From Candidatus Mediterraneibacter quadrami (GTDB taxonomy: Bacteria; Bacillota; Clostridia; Lachnospirales; Lachnospiraceae), in assembly GCA_019120575.1 (NCBI GenBank), contig DWUU01000021.1, positions 1-53,690 on the forward strand: DNA of 53,690 nt, given 5' to 3'. The translations under genes were made by a program, and so were the position numbers. The first letter of the stretch is position 1, and every line of letters begins with the position of its first letter. Below are positions 1 to 9,692 of the stretch, one piece after another. The notes beneath the pieces were generated by a model. The model did not search any database and was not told the DNA's origin. It worked only from the letters and a program-made list of their open reading frames with translations.

Positions 1-980
1 GTCGTGTCCATGCCGTCCAGCGTCCCGCGAAGCTGCGCGTATTCGAAGACCATGGCCTCCAGCGGCGTATTGCCGGTCCGCTCGCCGATGCCAAACAGCG
101 AGCAGTTGACCCCTGACGCACCGTACAGCCAGGCCGTCGAGGAGTTATTAACCGCCTTGTAGAAATCATTGTGGCCGTGGAATTCGATCAGCTCGCTTGG
201 GACGCCCGCATGCACCATCAGGCCGTAGATAATGCCCGGGATCGACCGCGGGATCACCGCCCCGGGATAGTTCACACCATATCCCATCGTATCGCACACC
301 CGGATCTTGACCGGGATCCCGTATTCGTCCATCAGCTTCATCAGTTCCAGACAGAACGGGATCACGAATCCGTAAATATCAGACCGGGTGATGTCCTCCA
401 GATGACATCTCGGGCGCACGCCCGTCTCCATGCATTCCCGAACAACGGACAGATAGTGCTCCATGGCCTGCCGGCGGGTCATTTTCAGTTTATAGAATAT
501 ATGGTAATCCGAACAGCTCACCAGAATGCCGGTCTCTTTGAGGCCGATCTCCCGGACCAGTTCGAAGTCTTTCTTACTGGCACGGATCCAGCTCGTCACC
601 TCCGGGAATTCATACCCTTTTTCCAGGCAGCGGTACACAGCATCCCGGTCCTTCTTACTGTACAGGAAGAACTCACTCTGGCGGATCTTGCCCTTCGGGC
701 CGCCCAGCCGGTGCAGATAATCATAGATCGTCACGATCTGCTCCGTGGTGTACGGCGCTCTGGACTGCTGCCCGTCCCGGAATGTAGTGTCCGTAATCCA
801 GATCTCATCCGGCATATGGTGGGGCACGATCCTGTCGTTGAACGCGATCTTCGGCACCTCTTCATACCGGAACAAATTCCGGAAGATATTCGGCGTCTCC
901 ACATCGACAAGCGGATACATATGCTCTTCCAGTTCCAGCAGATTCGTATGATTATTTAAAAACACTTTTCTGTCTTCCAT
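1..980 (-). CDS. 2-isopropylmalate/homocitrate synthase family protein (HMGL-like TIM barrel), 3' end beyond window
   Basis: The first 326 codons are present and the reading frame is open to the window edge, so the C-terminus is missing. The start is ATG at 978-980, preceded on the minus strand by GGGAGGAATC. Near residue 65 the protein has a TDTTFRDGQQ motif, the metal and substrate signature of the alpha-isopropylmalate/homocitrate/citramalate synthase family. Near residue 277 it has FHGHND, the conserved HxH metal-binding motif, followed by GIGERTGNTPLE. These enzymes condense acetyl-CoA with a 2-oxo acid. Its place beside leuB and ilv genes suggests leucine synthesis, but sequence alone does not separate leucine-type, homocitrate-type and citramalate-type enzymes. 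It has its own promoter and is separated from serA by a terminator, so it is a separate transcription unit. Confidence 0.72.
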   Translation of the reverse strand, partial: MEDRKVFLNNHTNLLELEEHMYPLVDVETPNIFRNLFRYEEVPKIAFNDRIVPHHMPDEIWITDTTFRDGQQSRAPYTTEQIVTIYDYLHRLGGPKGKIRQSEFFLYSKKDRDAVYRCLEKGYEFPEVTSWIRASKKDFELVREIGLKETGILVSCSDYHIFYKLKMTRRQAMEHYLSVVRECMETGVRPRCHLEDITRSDIYGFVIPFCLELMKLMDEYGIPVKIRVCDTMGYGVNYPGAVIPRSIPGIIYGLMVHAGVPSELIEFHGHNDFYKAVNNSSTAWLYGASGVNCSLFGIGERTGNTPLEAMVFEYAQLRGTLDGMDT

Positions 981-1032
981 TTTCCAGATTCCTCCCATAT
1001 CAGCCTTTTTTTGTCATATCTTTTCAAATCCT

Positions 1033-1066
1033 GTATAATTGTATACGATTATACAAAATATGTCAA
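1033..1066 (-). promoter_or_regulatory. Promoter with overlapping palindromic operator for the LeuA-like gene
   Basis: On the minus strand, TTGACA (1061-1066) and TACAAT (1038-1043) are separated by 17 bases, a near-consensus sigma-A promoter. The -10 box lies inside a 22-bp inverted repeat (1033-1054): GTATAAT and ATTATAC arms around a central GTATAC. A repressor bound here would block the promoter. The regulator is not identified; the dyad resembles GntR-type sites (inference). Confidence 0.75.
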
Positions 1067-1093
1067 CTTTTACAGGCCGTGTCTGTAAAAATA

Positions 1094-1140
1094 TGAAAAA
1101 AAGACGCCGGGAAACAGTCTTCTCCTGTCCCCCGGCGTCT
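1094..1140 (-). terminator. Intrinsic terminator of the leuB-ilvD-ilvB-serC-serA operon
   Basis: AGACGCCGGG (1102-1111) and CCCGGCGTCT (1131-1140) form a perfect 10-bp stem. On the minus strand it is followed by a run of seven T and further T-rich sequence. It lies 25 bases past the serA stop. Confidence 0.9.
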
Positions 1141-1165
1141 CTGCCGGTCAAAATAAATATTATAT

Positions 1166-2329
1166 TTAACGGATCACACGCACTTTCAGTACGCCGTCGA
1201 TCCCCGCCAGCTTCTCTTCAAGTCCGGCCGGAACGTCCCCGTCAACATCCATCATCGTATAGGCATAAGCCTTGCGGCTCTTATTCGTCATAAGCGCGAT
1301 GTTCACGTTCTCGCCCGCCAGGATGGACGTCAGCTGTCCCAGCATGTTCGGGATATTTTTGTGAAGGATCGTGATCCTGGATCCTTCGCCTTTTTCACCC
1401 ATGCTGCAGTCCGGATAATTCACGGAATGGCTGATATTGCCGTTCTCCAGGAAATCCCGGAGCTCCCTGGCCGCCATCCGCGCGCAGTTGTCTTCCGACT
1501 CCTCGGTCGAAGCGCCCAGATGGGGGATCACGATCGCGCCTTTGACGCCCACGATCTCCCTGGTCGGGAAATCAGTCACATAGCAGCGCACCTTGCCTGC
1601 CACAAGCGCATCTACGATATCCTCCTGATTCACCAGCACATCCCTGGCCAGGTTCAGGATCACCACGCCGTCTTTCATCAGGCTGATGGCATGCCTGTCG
1701 ATCATGCCCTTCGTATCGTCCAGCGCCGGCACATGGATCGTTATATAATCACACTCATTGTAAAGCTCATCTACCGTCTCCGCATGATGGATGCTTCGGG
1801 ACAGATTCCAGGCAGAAGCCACAGACACATACGGGTCATAGCCGTACACTTCCATGCCCAGGTTCACTGCTGCGTTGGCAACCTGCACGCCGATGGCACC
1901 AAGTCCGATCACGCCAAGCTTCTTGCCCTGGATCTCCGTCCCGGCAAATACCTTCTTTTTCTTCTCCGTAATTTTGGCAATATCGCCGTCTTCCTCATAT
2001 TCCTGCACCCAGTTGATGCCGCCGATGATATCGCGGGCCGCCAGGAGCATTCCGGCAATGGCCAGCTCCTTCACGCCATTGGCATTGGCGCCCGGTGTGT
2101 TGAATACGACGATCCCTTCATCCGCGCAGCGCTCCAGCGGGATGTTGTTCACTCCGGCTCCGGCGCGGGCAACCGCTTTTAAGCTCTTTCCGAACTCCAT
2201 CTCATGCATCTTGGCGCTGCGCACGAAGATGGCGTCCGCCTCGTCCGGATTCTCCGTAACCACATAGTTCTCATCCAGTTCTCCCAGTCCCACCTCTGAA
2301 ATGGGATTCAGGCAATGATATTTATACAT
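1166..2329 (-). CDS. serA: D-3-phosphoglycerate dehydrogenase
   Basis: Catalyses the NAD-dependent first step of serine synthesis from 3-phosphoglycerate. The 387-residue protein has a GLGAIGVQVANAA Rossmann NAD-binding motif near residue 144 and conserved D-2-hydroxyacid dehydrogenase segments (NLARDVLVN, PHLGASTEESEDN with the catalytic His). A C-terminal ACT domain starts near residue 310 (ITILHKNIPNMLGQLTSIL), the usual place for serine feedback or oligomerisation. The start at 2329 is chosen because it lies one base after the serC stop and has GAGGAG about 10 bases upstream; an in-frame start seven codons earlier lies inside serC. Last gene of the operon. Confidence 0.95.
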   Translation of the reverse strand: MYKYHCLNPISEVGLGELDENYVVTENPDEADAIFVRSAKMHEMEFGKSLKAVARAGAGVNNIPLERCADEGIVVFNTPGANANGVKELAIAGMLLAARDIIGGINWVQEYEEDGDIAKITEKKKKVFAGTEIQGKKLGVIGLGAIGVQVANAAVNLGMEVYGYDPYVSVASAWNLSRSIHHAETVDELYNECDYITIHVPALDDTKGMIDRHAISLMKDGVVILNLARDVLVNQEDIVDALVAGKVRCYVTDFPTREIVGVKGAIVIPHLGASTEESEDNCARMAARELRDFLENGNISHSVNYPDCSMGEKGEGSRITILHKNIPNMLGQLTSILAGENVNIALMTNKSRKAYAYTMMDVDGDVPAGLEEKLAGIDGVLKVRVIR

Positions 2330-2330
2330 C

Positions 2331-3413
2331 CTACCGATTCTCCTCTTCAAATTTCTTCATAAACGCCACCAGCGCCTCGACTCCTTCATACGGCATGGCA
2401 TTGTAGATGCTTGCGCGCATGCCGCCGACGGAACGGTGTCCTTTCAGGTTCACAAGCCCTGCCTCCTCCGCTTCTTTTACGAATTTCGCATCCAGGTCCG
2501 CATCGCCTGTTACGAACGGCACATTCATGAGCGAACGGTCTTCCGGAACAACGGTTCCTTTAAACAGACTGCTCTGGTCGAGGAAATCATAGAGAAGCTT
2601 CGCTTTCTTCTCATTTCTCTCTTTCATGACAGCCAGACCGCCCTGGGCTTTCAGCCATTTGAATACCTTGCCGCAGATATAAATGCCGTATGCCGGCGGC
2701 GTATTGTACAGGGACTTTGCGTCCGCATGGGTTTTGTACGTCAGCATGGTCGGCGTTCCCGGAAGCACATCTTCCGTGATCAGGTCCTCGCGGATGATCA
2801 CAATAACCACGCCGGCCGGTCCGATATTTTTCTGGACGCCGCCGTAGATCACGCCGTATTTCTCCACATCCACCGGCTCGGAAAGGAAACAGGAAGATAC
2901 GTCCGCCACAAGTGTTTTTCCTTTCGTGTCCGGAAGTTTCTTAAACTTCGTGCCGTAGATCGTGTTGTTCTCGCAGATATAGACATAGTCCGCATCCTCG
3001 GATACGGGCAGATCGGAACAGTCCGGAATGTAGGAAAAAGTCTTGTCTTCCGATGATGCGATCCGGTTGACTTTTCCGTATTTTTCCGCTTCCTTCGCGG
3101 CTTTCTTCGCCCACTGCCCGGTCACGATATAATCCGCCACCCGGTTCTTCATCAGGTTCATGGGGATCATGGCAAACTGCTGGGACGCCCCGCCCTGAAG
3201 GAACAGCACTTTGTAATTGTCCGGGATCCCCATCAGATCCCGGAGATCCTGCTCCGCCTCTGTGATGATCTGCTCAAACGGCTTTGAACGGTGACTCATC
3301 TCCATCACGGACATGCCGGTTCCCCGGTAATCCATCATCTCATCCGCCGCTTCTCTCAGCACTTCCTCCGGCAGAACCGCCGGTCCTGCTGAAAAGTTAT
3401 ATACTCTGCTCAT
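2331..3413 (-). CDS. serC: Phosphoserine aminotransferase
   Basis: PLP-dependent class V aminotransferase that converts 3-phosphohydroxypyruvate plus glutamate to O-phosphoserine. The 360-residue length is normal for SerC. It begins with RVYNFSAGPAVLPEEVL, typical of the family, and contains GGVQKNIGPAG, where the Lys is the expected Schiff-base residue. LFLQGGASQQFAMIPMN near residue 69 is the phosphate-binding region. The start has AGGAGGTTGAAAA upstream. It lies 25 bases after ilvB and one base before serA, so serine and branched-chain amino acid genes share one transcript. Confidence 0.96.
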   Translation of the reverse strand: MSRVYNFSAGPAVLPEEVLREAADEMMDYRGTGMSVMEMSHRSKPFEQIITEAEQDLRDLMGIPDNYKVLFLQGGASQQFAMIPMNLMKNRVADYIVTGQWAKKAAKEAEKYGKVNRIASSEDKTFSYIPDCSDLPVSEDADYVYICENNTIYGTKFKKLPDTKGKTLVADVSSCFLSEPVDVEKYGVIYGGVQKNIGPAGVVIVIIREDLITEDVLPGTPTMLTYKTHADAKSLYNTPPAYGIYICGKVFKWLKAQGGLAVMKERNEKKAKLLYDFLDQSSLFKGTVVPEDRSLMNVPFVTGDADLDAKFVKEAEEAGLVNLKGHRSVGGMRASIYNAMPYEGVEALVAFMKKFEEENR

Positions 3414-3438
3414 TTTTCAACCTCCTGTTTTCCCCGTC

Positions 3439-5115
3439 TCATTTCTTCATGTCATCTTCATCAAAAGCTTCCCGGATATCCGCCCCCGGCGCAACCATCG
3501 GCCACACCTTGTCGTCGGAACCGATCTGACAGTCGATCACAATCGGCCGGTTCCATTTCAGCGCGTCCTCGAAAGCTTTCTTAAACTCTTCCTGCGTCTC
3601 CACATGGATCCCGACTGCGCCCATGGCTTCCGCCAGTTTTGCGAAATCCACGGCATCCCGGAGTACCGTCGCGGAATAGCGCTCATCATAGAACAGATCC
3701 TGCCACTGACGCACCATGCCGAGCACATGGTTGTTTACCACAACTTCGATCACCGGAATATTGTGGCGAACCGCCGTTGCGATCTCATTCATGTTCATCC
3801 GGAAACAGCCGTCTCCGGCAATATTAACCACCGTCTTCTCCGGGCATCCGGTCTTCGCGCCCATGGCGGCCCCCAGGCCGTAGCCCATGGTTCCGAGCCC
3901 GCCGGACGTCAGAAGCGTGCGCGGCTGCGTATATTTATAATACTGGGCCGCCCACATCTGGTGCTGCCCCACTTCCGTCACAACCAGGGCATCCCCGTCT
4001 GTCTGCCGGTAAATCTCTTCAACGATGAAAGGACCGGTAAGCACATCATGATGATATTTAAGCGGGTATTTCTCCTTGTAGGATTCAACCTTCTCAATCC
4101 ATTCATGATGATCCTGTGGTTTCAGGTTCCGGTTTAATATATGCAGCACTTCCTTAAGATCGCCAATGATCTCCGCGGATACGATAATATTTTTATTAAT
4201 CTCCGCCGGATCGATGTCAATCTGAAGGATCTTTGCATTCTTTGCGAACGTCTCCGTATTGCCGGTTACGCGGTCGCTGAAGCGGGCGCCCAGCACGACC
4301 AGCAGGTCGCACTCGCTGACGCCGTAGTTGGACGCCTTTGTCCCGTGCATTCCGAGCATGCCGGTGTAGCGCGGGTCGGTTCCAGGGAACGCCCCTTTGC
4401 CCATCAGGGAATCGGTCACCGGCGCATCCAGCTTATCTACAAACTCCCGGAGTTCCCTGCTGGCGCCGGACAGCACCGCGCCGCCGCCCACAAACACGAA
4501 AGGGCGCTCCGCCGCTTCCATCATGGCAATGGCGTCCGCAATCTCCCTCTCGCCGATATGGGGATGTTCGGGCACATATTTACCCAGTTCCTGGCGCTCG
4601 TACTCTGTCACCGCCGCCGTCACATCTTTCGGAATATCAATGAGGACCGGTCCCGGACGGCCGGTGCGGGCGATCCGGAACGCCTTGCGGATCGTGTCAG
4701 CAAGCCTGGTCACGTCTTTTACGATAAAACTGTATTTTGTGATCGGCATGGTGATACCGGTGATGTCAATCTCCTGGAAACTGTCCTTGCCGAGAAGGGA
4801 CACCCCCACGTTGCAGGTAATGGCTACGATCGGGATTGAATCCATATACGCCGTGGCGATCCCGGTCACCAGGTTCGTCGCGCCCGGGCCGCTTGTAGCC
4901 AGGCACACGCCGACTTTTCCGGTGGCCCTGGCGTAGCCGTCCGCCGCGTGGGCCGCGCCCTGCTCATGGGACGTAAGGATATGGCGGATCTCATCCCGGT
5001 GCTTATACAGCTCGTCATAGACGTTCAGTATGGCGCCGCCCGGATATCCGAACACCGTATCCACGCCCTGTTCTTTCAGACATTCTATCACTATTTCTGA
5101 TCCGTTTAACTGCAT
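3439..5115 (-). CDS. ilvB: Acetolactate synthase, catalytic (large) subunit
   Basis: Thiamine-diphosphate and FAD enzyme making 2-acetolactate or 2-aceto-2-hydroxybutyrate for valine, leucine and isoleucine synthesis. The 558 residues show the N-terminal TPP pyrimidine domain (FGYPGGAILNVYDEL, with the catalytic Glu in TSHEQGAAHAADGYAR), a central domain, and a C-terminal TPP-binding motif beginning GDGCFRMN and ending near NNHVLGMVRQW. It starts 9 bases after the ilvD stop. No small regulatory subunit (ilvN/ilvH) follows; serC is next. The regulatory subunit, if any, must be encoded elsewhere. Confidence 0.95.
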   Translation of the reverse strand: MQLNGSEIVIECLKEQGVDTVFGYPGGAILNVYDELYKHRDEIRHILTSHEQGAAHAADGYARATGKVGVCLATSGPGATNLVTGIATAYMDSIPIVAITCNVGVSLLGKDSFQEIDITGITMPITKYSFIVKDVTRLADTIRKAFRIARTGRPGPVLIDIPKDVTAAVTEYERQELGKYVPEHPHIGEREIADAIAMMEAAERPFVFVGGGAVLSGASRELREFVDKLDAPVTDSLMGKGAFPGTDPRYTGMLGMHGTKASNYGVSECDLLVVLGARFSDRVTGNTETFAKNAKILQIDIDPAEINKNIIVSAEIIGDLKEVLHILNRNLKPQDHHEWIEKVESYKEKYPLKYHHDVLTGPFIVEEIYRQTDGDALVVTEVGQHQMWAAQYYKYTQPRTLLTSGGLGTMGYGLGAAMGAKTGCPEKTVVNIAGDGCFRMNMNEIATAVRHNIPVIEVVVNNHVLGMVRQWQDLFYDERYSATVLRDAVDFAKLAEAMGAVGIHVETQEEFKKAFEDALKWNRPIVIDCQIGSDDKVWPMVAPGADIREAFDEDDMKK

Positions 5116-5124
5116 GTTCCTGAA

Positions 5125-6798
5125 TTACTCCTTTCCCGGCACCTGAAGGATCGCTCCCCGGTTTCCGGATGTAACCATGGCCGCATATCTTGCAAGATAT
5201 CCGGTCTTCACCTTCGGTTCGCGAGGCTGCCATTTTGCACGTCTTGCAGCCAGCTCCTCCTCGGAGACATCCAGCTCCAGCTTCAGTTCCGGAATATTGA
5301 TCTTAATAATATCCCCCTCTTCCACAAGGGCGATCGGTCCGCCGACCGCGGCTTCCGGAGATACATGCCCGATGGATGCGCCTCTTGAAGCGCCGCTGAA
5401 ACGGCCGTCTGTAATAAGGGCTACGGTGGAGCCGAGGCCGTACCCGGCAATGGCTGACGTCGGATTGAGCATCTCCCGCATGCCCGGACCGCCTTTCGGC
5501 CCCTCATAGCGGATCACGATCACATCGCCAGGATGGATCTTCCCGCTCTTTATAGCCTCGGTCGCTTCTTCATCGCTTTCGAAAATCCTTGCCGGTCCTT
5601 CGTGTACGAGCATCTCGTCACATACCGCGGAGCGCTTTACAACACTTCCGTCCGGCGCCAGATTTCCTTTCAGAACGGCAAGTCCGCCGGTCTCGCTGTA
5701 CGGATTGTCGATCGGCCGGATGACCTCCGGATTCAGGTTTTCGCATCCTTTAATATTCTCGCCAACCGTTTTCCCTGTAACCGTCATGCAGTTCAGGTTG
5801 AGCAGGTTCTTTTTGCTCAGTTCGTTCATAACGGCGTATACGCCGCCCGCCTCATTCAGATCCTCGATATATGTATGGCCGGCCGGCGCCAGATGGCACA
5901 GGTTCGGCGTCTTCTCGCTGATGCCGTTGGCGAAATCAATCTCAAAGTCCATGCCGATCTCATGGGCAATGGCCGGCAGATGGAGCATACTGTTCGTGGA
6001 GCATCCAAGCGCCATATCCACCGTAAGTGCATTCAGAATGGCCTCTTCCGTCATAATGTCCCGGGGACGGATGTTTTTGCGCACCAGTTCCATAACCTGC
6101 ATGCCCGCATGTTTTGCAAGCTGCAGCCTTGCCGAATAAACCGCCGGAATGGTGCCGTTTCCGCGCAGACCCATGCCGAGGGCCTCTGTCAGACAGTTCA
6201 TGCTGTTCGCCGTATACATGCCGGAACAGGAGCCGCAGGTCGGGCAGGCTTTATTCTCGAATTCACAGAGCTCTTCATCATTGATCTTCCCCGCCGCATG
6301 GGCGCCCACCGCCTCAAACATGCTGGACAGGCTGGTCCGTCCGCCTTTCACATGACCGGCCAGCATGGGGCCGCCGCTGACAAAGATCGTCGGGATGTTG
6401 ACGCGGGCCGCCGCCATCAGAAGCCCGGGTACGTTCTTATCGCAGTTCGGGATCATAACCAGGCCGTCAAACTGATGGGCCATGGCCAGCGCCTCTGTGG
6501 AATCTGCGATCAGATCTCTTGTCACCAGGGAATATTTCATGCCGATATGTCCCATGGCAATGCCGTCGCATACAGCGATGGCCGGAACCATGATCGGGGT
6601 TCCGCCCGCCATGGCAACGCCCATCTTCACGGCTTCCGTGATCTTATCAAGGTTCATGTGTCCCGGCACGATCTCATTGTAGGAGCTGACCACGCCGATC
6701 AGCGGACGGTTCAGTTCCTCCTGTGTCATGCCCAGCGCGTTAAACAGCGAGCGGTGGGGCGCCTGCTGCACGCCTTTTGTTACGGTATCACTTCTCAT
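5125..6798 (-). CDS. ilvD: Dihydroxy-acid dehydratase
   Basis: Iron-sulfur enzyme that dehydrates 2,3-dihydroxy-3-methylbutanoate and its homologue to 2-oxo acids in branched-chain amino acid synthesis. The 557-residue length is normal. Conserved cysteines for the cluster are seen in [13 protein letters not shown] near residue 120 and [17 protein letters not shown] near residue 190. The C-terminus has the [22 protein letters not shown] signature. The gene lies 35 bases after leuB and 9 bases before ilvB. Confidence 0.97.
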   Translation of the reverse strand: MRSDTVTKGVQQAPHRSLFNALGMTQEELNRPLIGVVSSYNEIVPGHMNLDKITEAVKMGVAMAGGTPIMVPAIAVCDGIAMGHIGMKYSLVTRDLIADSTEALAMAHQFDGLVMIPNCDKNVPGLLMAAARVNIPTIFVSGGPMLAGHVKGGRTSLSSMFEAVGAHAAGKINDEELCEFENKACPTCGSCSGMYTANSMNCLTEALGMGLRGNGTIPAVYSARLQLAKHAGMQVMELVRKNIRPRDIMTEEAILNALTVDMALGCSTNSMLHLPAIAHEIGMDFEIDFANGISEKTPNLCHLAPAGHTYIEDLNEAGGVYAVMNELSKKNLLNLNCMTVTGKTVGENIKGCENLNPEVIRPIDNPYSETGGLAVLKGNLAPDGSVVKRSAVCDEMLVHEGPARIFESDEEATEAIKSGKIHPGDVIVIRYEGPKGGPGMREMLNPTSAIAGYGLGSTVALITDGRFSGASRGASIGHVSPEAAVGGPIALVEEGDIIKINIPELKLELDVSEEELAARRAKWQPREPKVKTGYLARYAAMVTSGNRGAILQVPGKE

Positions 6799-6833
6799 CT
6801 CTCATTACCTCTCTTTCCTGGCTCTATGATCTT

Positions 6834-7919
6834 CTATCTGATATGGGAAGAGATCAGATCTCCCATTTCCTTCGTCCCGATCTGCTTCATGCCTTCGGAC
6901 ATGATGTCAATCGTCCGGTATCCCTCTTTCAGCACTTCCGAAACCGCCGCTTCCACTGCGTCCGCCTCCCGGTCAAGATCAAAGGAGAACCGGAGCATCA
7001 TCGCCGCTGAGAGGATCGTCGCAATCGGATTGGCAATGCCTTTACCCGCGATATCCGGAGCCGAACCGCCGCTCGGCTCATAGAGGCCGAACTTCGTCTC
7101 GTTCAGGCTGGCGCTCGGCAGCATGCCGATAGAACCGGTGACCATGCTGGCCTCATCCGAAAGGATGTCGCCGAACATATTCTCCGTCAGGATCACATCG
7201 AACTGTGCCGGATCTTTTACAAGCTGCATCGCACAGTTATCGACCAGCATATTCTCCAGCTGCACTTCCGGGTAGTCCGCCGCCACCTCTTCCGTAACCT
7301 TTCTCCAGAGACGTGAGGAATCCAGCACATTCGCCTTATCCACGCTGGTCACTTTCTTCCGGCGCTTCATGGCGATGTCAAAGCCCCGCTTCGCGATGCG
7401 GCGGATCTCCTCCTCACTGTATGTAAGCTCATCTCTTGCCACAGTTACGCCGTTCTCCGTGTGTGTGCTCCGTTTTCCGAAATAAAGCCCTCCGGTCAGT
7501 TCCCGCATGATCATCATGTCAAACCCCCGGTCGGCAATCTCCTCTTTCAGCGGGCAGGCCCCCTTAAGTTCCGGATAGAGCATAGCCGGGCGGAGATTGG
7601 CAAACAGGTTCAGCCCCTTTCTGAGGGCCAGAAGCCCTGCCTCCGGACGTTTTGACGGCTCAAGCTGATACCAGGGGGACGTCTTCGCATCCCCGCCGAT
7701 GGATCCCATAAGCACGGCATCGCATCCTTTCGCCGTTTCCAGCGTCTCATCCGTCAGCGGCACGCCGTTCACATCAATGGAAGCGCCGCCCATCAGAAGC
7801 TGTGTATAAGAAATGGAATGGCCGTAAACCTCGGCGATCCGGTCAAGAACCTTCATTGCCTCATCCACGATCTCCGGGCCGATGCCATCCCCTTTTATCA
7901 CGCCGATTTTCATTTCCAT
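6834..7919 (-). CDS. leuB: 3-isopropylmalate dehydrogenase
   Basis: NAD-dependent oxidative decarboxylation of 3-isopropylmalate in leucine synthesis. The 361 residues begin with [20 protein letters not shown], typical of the isocitrate/isopropylmalate dehydrogenase family. [35 protein letters not shown] and [14 protein letters not shown] match the metal-, substrate- and NAD-binding segments of LeuB. First gene of the five-gene operon, with a short leader of about 30 bases, so there is no room for a T-box before it. Confidence 0.97.
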   Translation of the reverse strand: MEMKIGVIKGDGIGPEIVDEAMKVLDRIAEVYGHSISYTQLLMGGASIDVNGVPLTDETLETAKGCDAVLMGSIGGDAKTSPWYQLEPSKRPEAGLLALRKGLNLFANLRPAMLYPELKGACPLKEEIADRGFDMMIMRELTGGLYFGKRSTHTENGVTVARDELTYSEEEIRRIAKRGFDIAMKRRKKVTSVDKANVLDSSRLWRKVTEEVAADYPEVQLENMLVDNCAMQLVKDPAQFDVILTENMFGDILSDEASMVTGSIGMLPSASLNETKFGLYEPSGGSAPDIAGKGIANPIATILSAAMMLRFSFDLDREADAVEAAVSEVLKEGYRTIDIMSEGMKQIGTKEMGDLISSHIR

Positions 7920-7957
7920 AGCTGTTCATCCTTCCAAATTATGAAATATTACTGTTT

Positions 7958-7986
7958 ATCATACCGCATTTTCCGAAGTGTTTCAA
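7958..7986 (-). promoter_or_regulatory. Promoter of leuB operon
   Basis: On the minus strand, TTGAAA (7981-7986), a 17-base spacer, then TATGAT (7958-7963). It sits about 40 bases before the leuB start, with GGAAGG as ribosome binding site. Confidence 0.75.
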
Positions 7987-8081
7987 GACTTACACCGAAA
8001 AAATAGAGGGCGCTCTGTATTTTTTGCCCGGCAGAATCGCAACCGCAGTCCCGGTTCCGGGCTTCTGCCCGCCGGCGCTTC

Positions 8082-8130
8082 AAAAAAAACCCGGAGAAAA
8101 ACTGGTCAGATGATCCAGTCTCTCCGGGTT
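8082..8130 (-). terminator. Intrinsic terminator after yajC
   Basis: AACCCGGAGA (8088-8097) pairs with TCTCCGGGTT (8121-8130), with an inner ACTGG/CCAGT extension. The minus strand then runs into eight T. It closes the L,D-transpeptidase-tgt-yajC unit. Confidence 0.9.
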
Positions 8131-8151
8131 TAATTCTTTAAACCGTCCGGT

Positions 8152-8433
8152 TTACTCCGCGCTCGGTTTCTCGATCTGAGCGATTGCTGACTTCTGCATC
8201 GGAATACGGCAGTTCTTGTTGTTTCCGAACTCCACGATCACATCATCGTCTGTGATGTCAATGATCACGCCGTAGAATCCGCTTGTTGTCAGTGCAGTGT
8301 CGCCCACTTCCATGGACGCCAGCATCGCCTGTACTCTCTTCTGCTCCTTTTTCTGCGGACGCATGAGCAGGAACCACATCAGTGCGATCACAACAACCCA
8401 CAAAATCAACATACTTGCCATTTCACCCATCAT
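8152..8433 (-). CDS. yajC: Preprotein translocase subunit YajC
   Basis: Small single-pass membrane protein associated with the SecDF-YajC translocase complex. The start at 8433 gives 93 residues and is supported by AGGAGG nine bases upstream; longer in-frame extensions run into tgt and lack a ribosome site. Residues about 5-22 form a hydrophobic helix (MLILWVVVIALMWFLLM), followed by RPQKKEQKR and the conserved TTSGFYGVIIDITDD beta-rich domain. The gene follows tgt, a common arrangement (tgt-yajC-secDF), although secDF is not present here. Confidence 0.95.
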   Translation of the reverse strand: MMGEMASMLILWVVVIALMWFLLMRPQKKEQKRVQAMLASMEVGDTALTTSGFYGVIIDITDDDVIVEFGNNKNCRIPMQKSAIAQIEKPSAE

Positions 8434-8516
8434 AATATATATCCTCCTGATTTTCTCTTTGACAATAAAACTACTATACACAAAAAACGCCGGCACTTCA
8501 AGTACCTTTTCGAAAA

Positions 8517-9650
8517 TTATGGCTGTCCCGCAGCCATTCCCTCCAGTTTGCGCTTCTTGTATTCCCTGTATGCTCCGGCCTCGATCGCTTCCCGGATCTC
8601 CGACATCATCGTATTGTAGAAATAAAGATTGTGGAGTACGCACAGGCGCATGCCCAGCATCTCTTTGCTCTTTAACAGATGCCGGATGTACGCACGGCTG
8701 TAGCTCCTGCACGCAGGACATCCGCACCCCTCTTCGATGGGTCGCTCATCAAGCTCGTATTTCGCATTGAAGAGGTTCATCTTGCCGTGATTGGTATACA
8801 CATGTCCATGCCGGCCGTTTCGGCTCGGATATACACAGTCAAAGAAATCCACGCCCCGGTCCACCGCCTCCAGGATATTCGCCGGCGTCCCCACACCCAT
8901 CAGATAGGTCGGCTTATCCTCCGGGAGATGCGGCACCACCGCATCCAGGATCCGGTACATCTCCTCATGACTCTCTCCTACTGCCAGTCCGCCGATGGCG
9001 TATCCGTCAAGGTCCAGTTCCCGGATCTGCTGCGCATGGGCGATCCGGATATCCTCATAAATGCCCCCCTGGTTGATCCCGAACAGCATCTGTTTCGGAT
9101 TGATCGTATCCGGCAGGCTGTTCAGTCTTGCCATCTCATCCTTACAGCGCTTCAGCCAGCGGGTCGTCCGCGCCACTGAATTCTCCATATATTTCCGGTC
9201 CGCCGTGCTGGGCGGGCACTCGTCAAAAGCCATGGCGATCGTGGAAGCCAGATTGGACTGGATCTGCATGCTCTCCTCCGGTCCCATGAAGATCTTCCGA
9301 CCGTCGATATGGGAGTGGAAATGCACGCCCTCTTCTTTGATCTTCCGGAGAGACGCCAGGGAAAACACCTGAAACCCCCCGGAATCTGTAAGGATCGGCC
9401 TGTCCCAGTTCATGAACCGGTGCAGGCCGCCCAGTTTCTTTACGATCTCATCCCCGGGTCTTACATGGAGATGATATGTGTTGGACAACTCTACCTGGGT
9501 TCCGATCCCACGGAGATCATCCGTAGAGACCGCGCCCTTGATGGCTGCGGCCGTTCCGACATTCATAAAAACCGGCGTCTCGATCGTCCCGTGGACCGTA
9601 TGGAAGCGTCCCCGTTTCGCCATGCCGTCCTTTTTCAGCAATTCATACAT
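8517..9650 (-). CDS. tgt: tRNA-guanine transglycosylase (queuine tRNA-ribosyltransferase)
   Basis: Exchanges G34 for preQ1 in tRNAs with GUN anticodons, the first tRNA-bound step of queuosine synthesis. The 377-residue length is normal. Visible motifs: LTDSGGFQVFSLAS with the catalytic Asp region near residue 90, GGLAVGE near residue 220, FDCVYPSRNGRHG carrying the nucleophilic Asp (most homologues have PTR rather than PSR), and a C-terminal zinc site CGCPACRSYSR followed by LHNLYF. The ATG at 9650 is the only near start; its ribosome binding site is weak, so translation may depend on the upstream gene 42 bases away. Confidence 0.96.
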   Translation of the reverse strand: MYELLKKDGMAKRGRFHTVHGTIETPVFMNVGTAAAIKGAVSTDDLRGIGTQVELSNTYHLHVRPGDEIVKKLGGLHRFMNWDRPILTDSGGFQVFSLASLRKIKEEGVHFHSHIDGRKIFMGPEESMQIQSNLASTIAMAFDECPPSTADRKYMENSVARTTRWLKRCKDEMARLNSLPDTINPKQMLFGINQGGIYEDIRIAHAQQIRELDLDGYAIGGLAVGESHEEMYRILDAVVPHLPEDKPTYLMGVGTPANILEAVDRGVDFFDCVYPSRNGRHGHVYTNHGKMNLFNAKYELDERPIEEGCGCPACRSYSRAYIRHLLKSKEMLGMRLCVLHNLYFYNTMMSEIREAIEAGAYREYKKRKLEGMAAGQP

Positions 9651-9692
9651 CTTGTCAAATACCTTATCCGTTATTGTTCTTACTCTGCCGGA

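Noticed and set aside
171-959. Long plus-strand open frame opposite the LeuA-like gene
   Set aside because: It is the complement of a clearly conserved synthase, has no ribosome site and a His/Arg-biased composition typical of antisense frames.
5533-7083. Plus-strand open frame of over 500 codons opposite ilvD and leuB
   Set aside because: It is antisense to two conserved genes and has no recognisable motif; high-GC codon bias produces such frames.
8000-8081. GGCAGAA/TTCTGCC stem near 8030-8070 as a separate regulatory RNA
   Set aside because: Short arms, no T tract and no gene logic; it lies between the yajC terminator and the leuB promoter.
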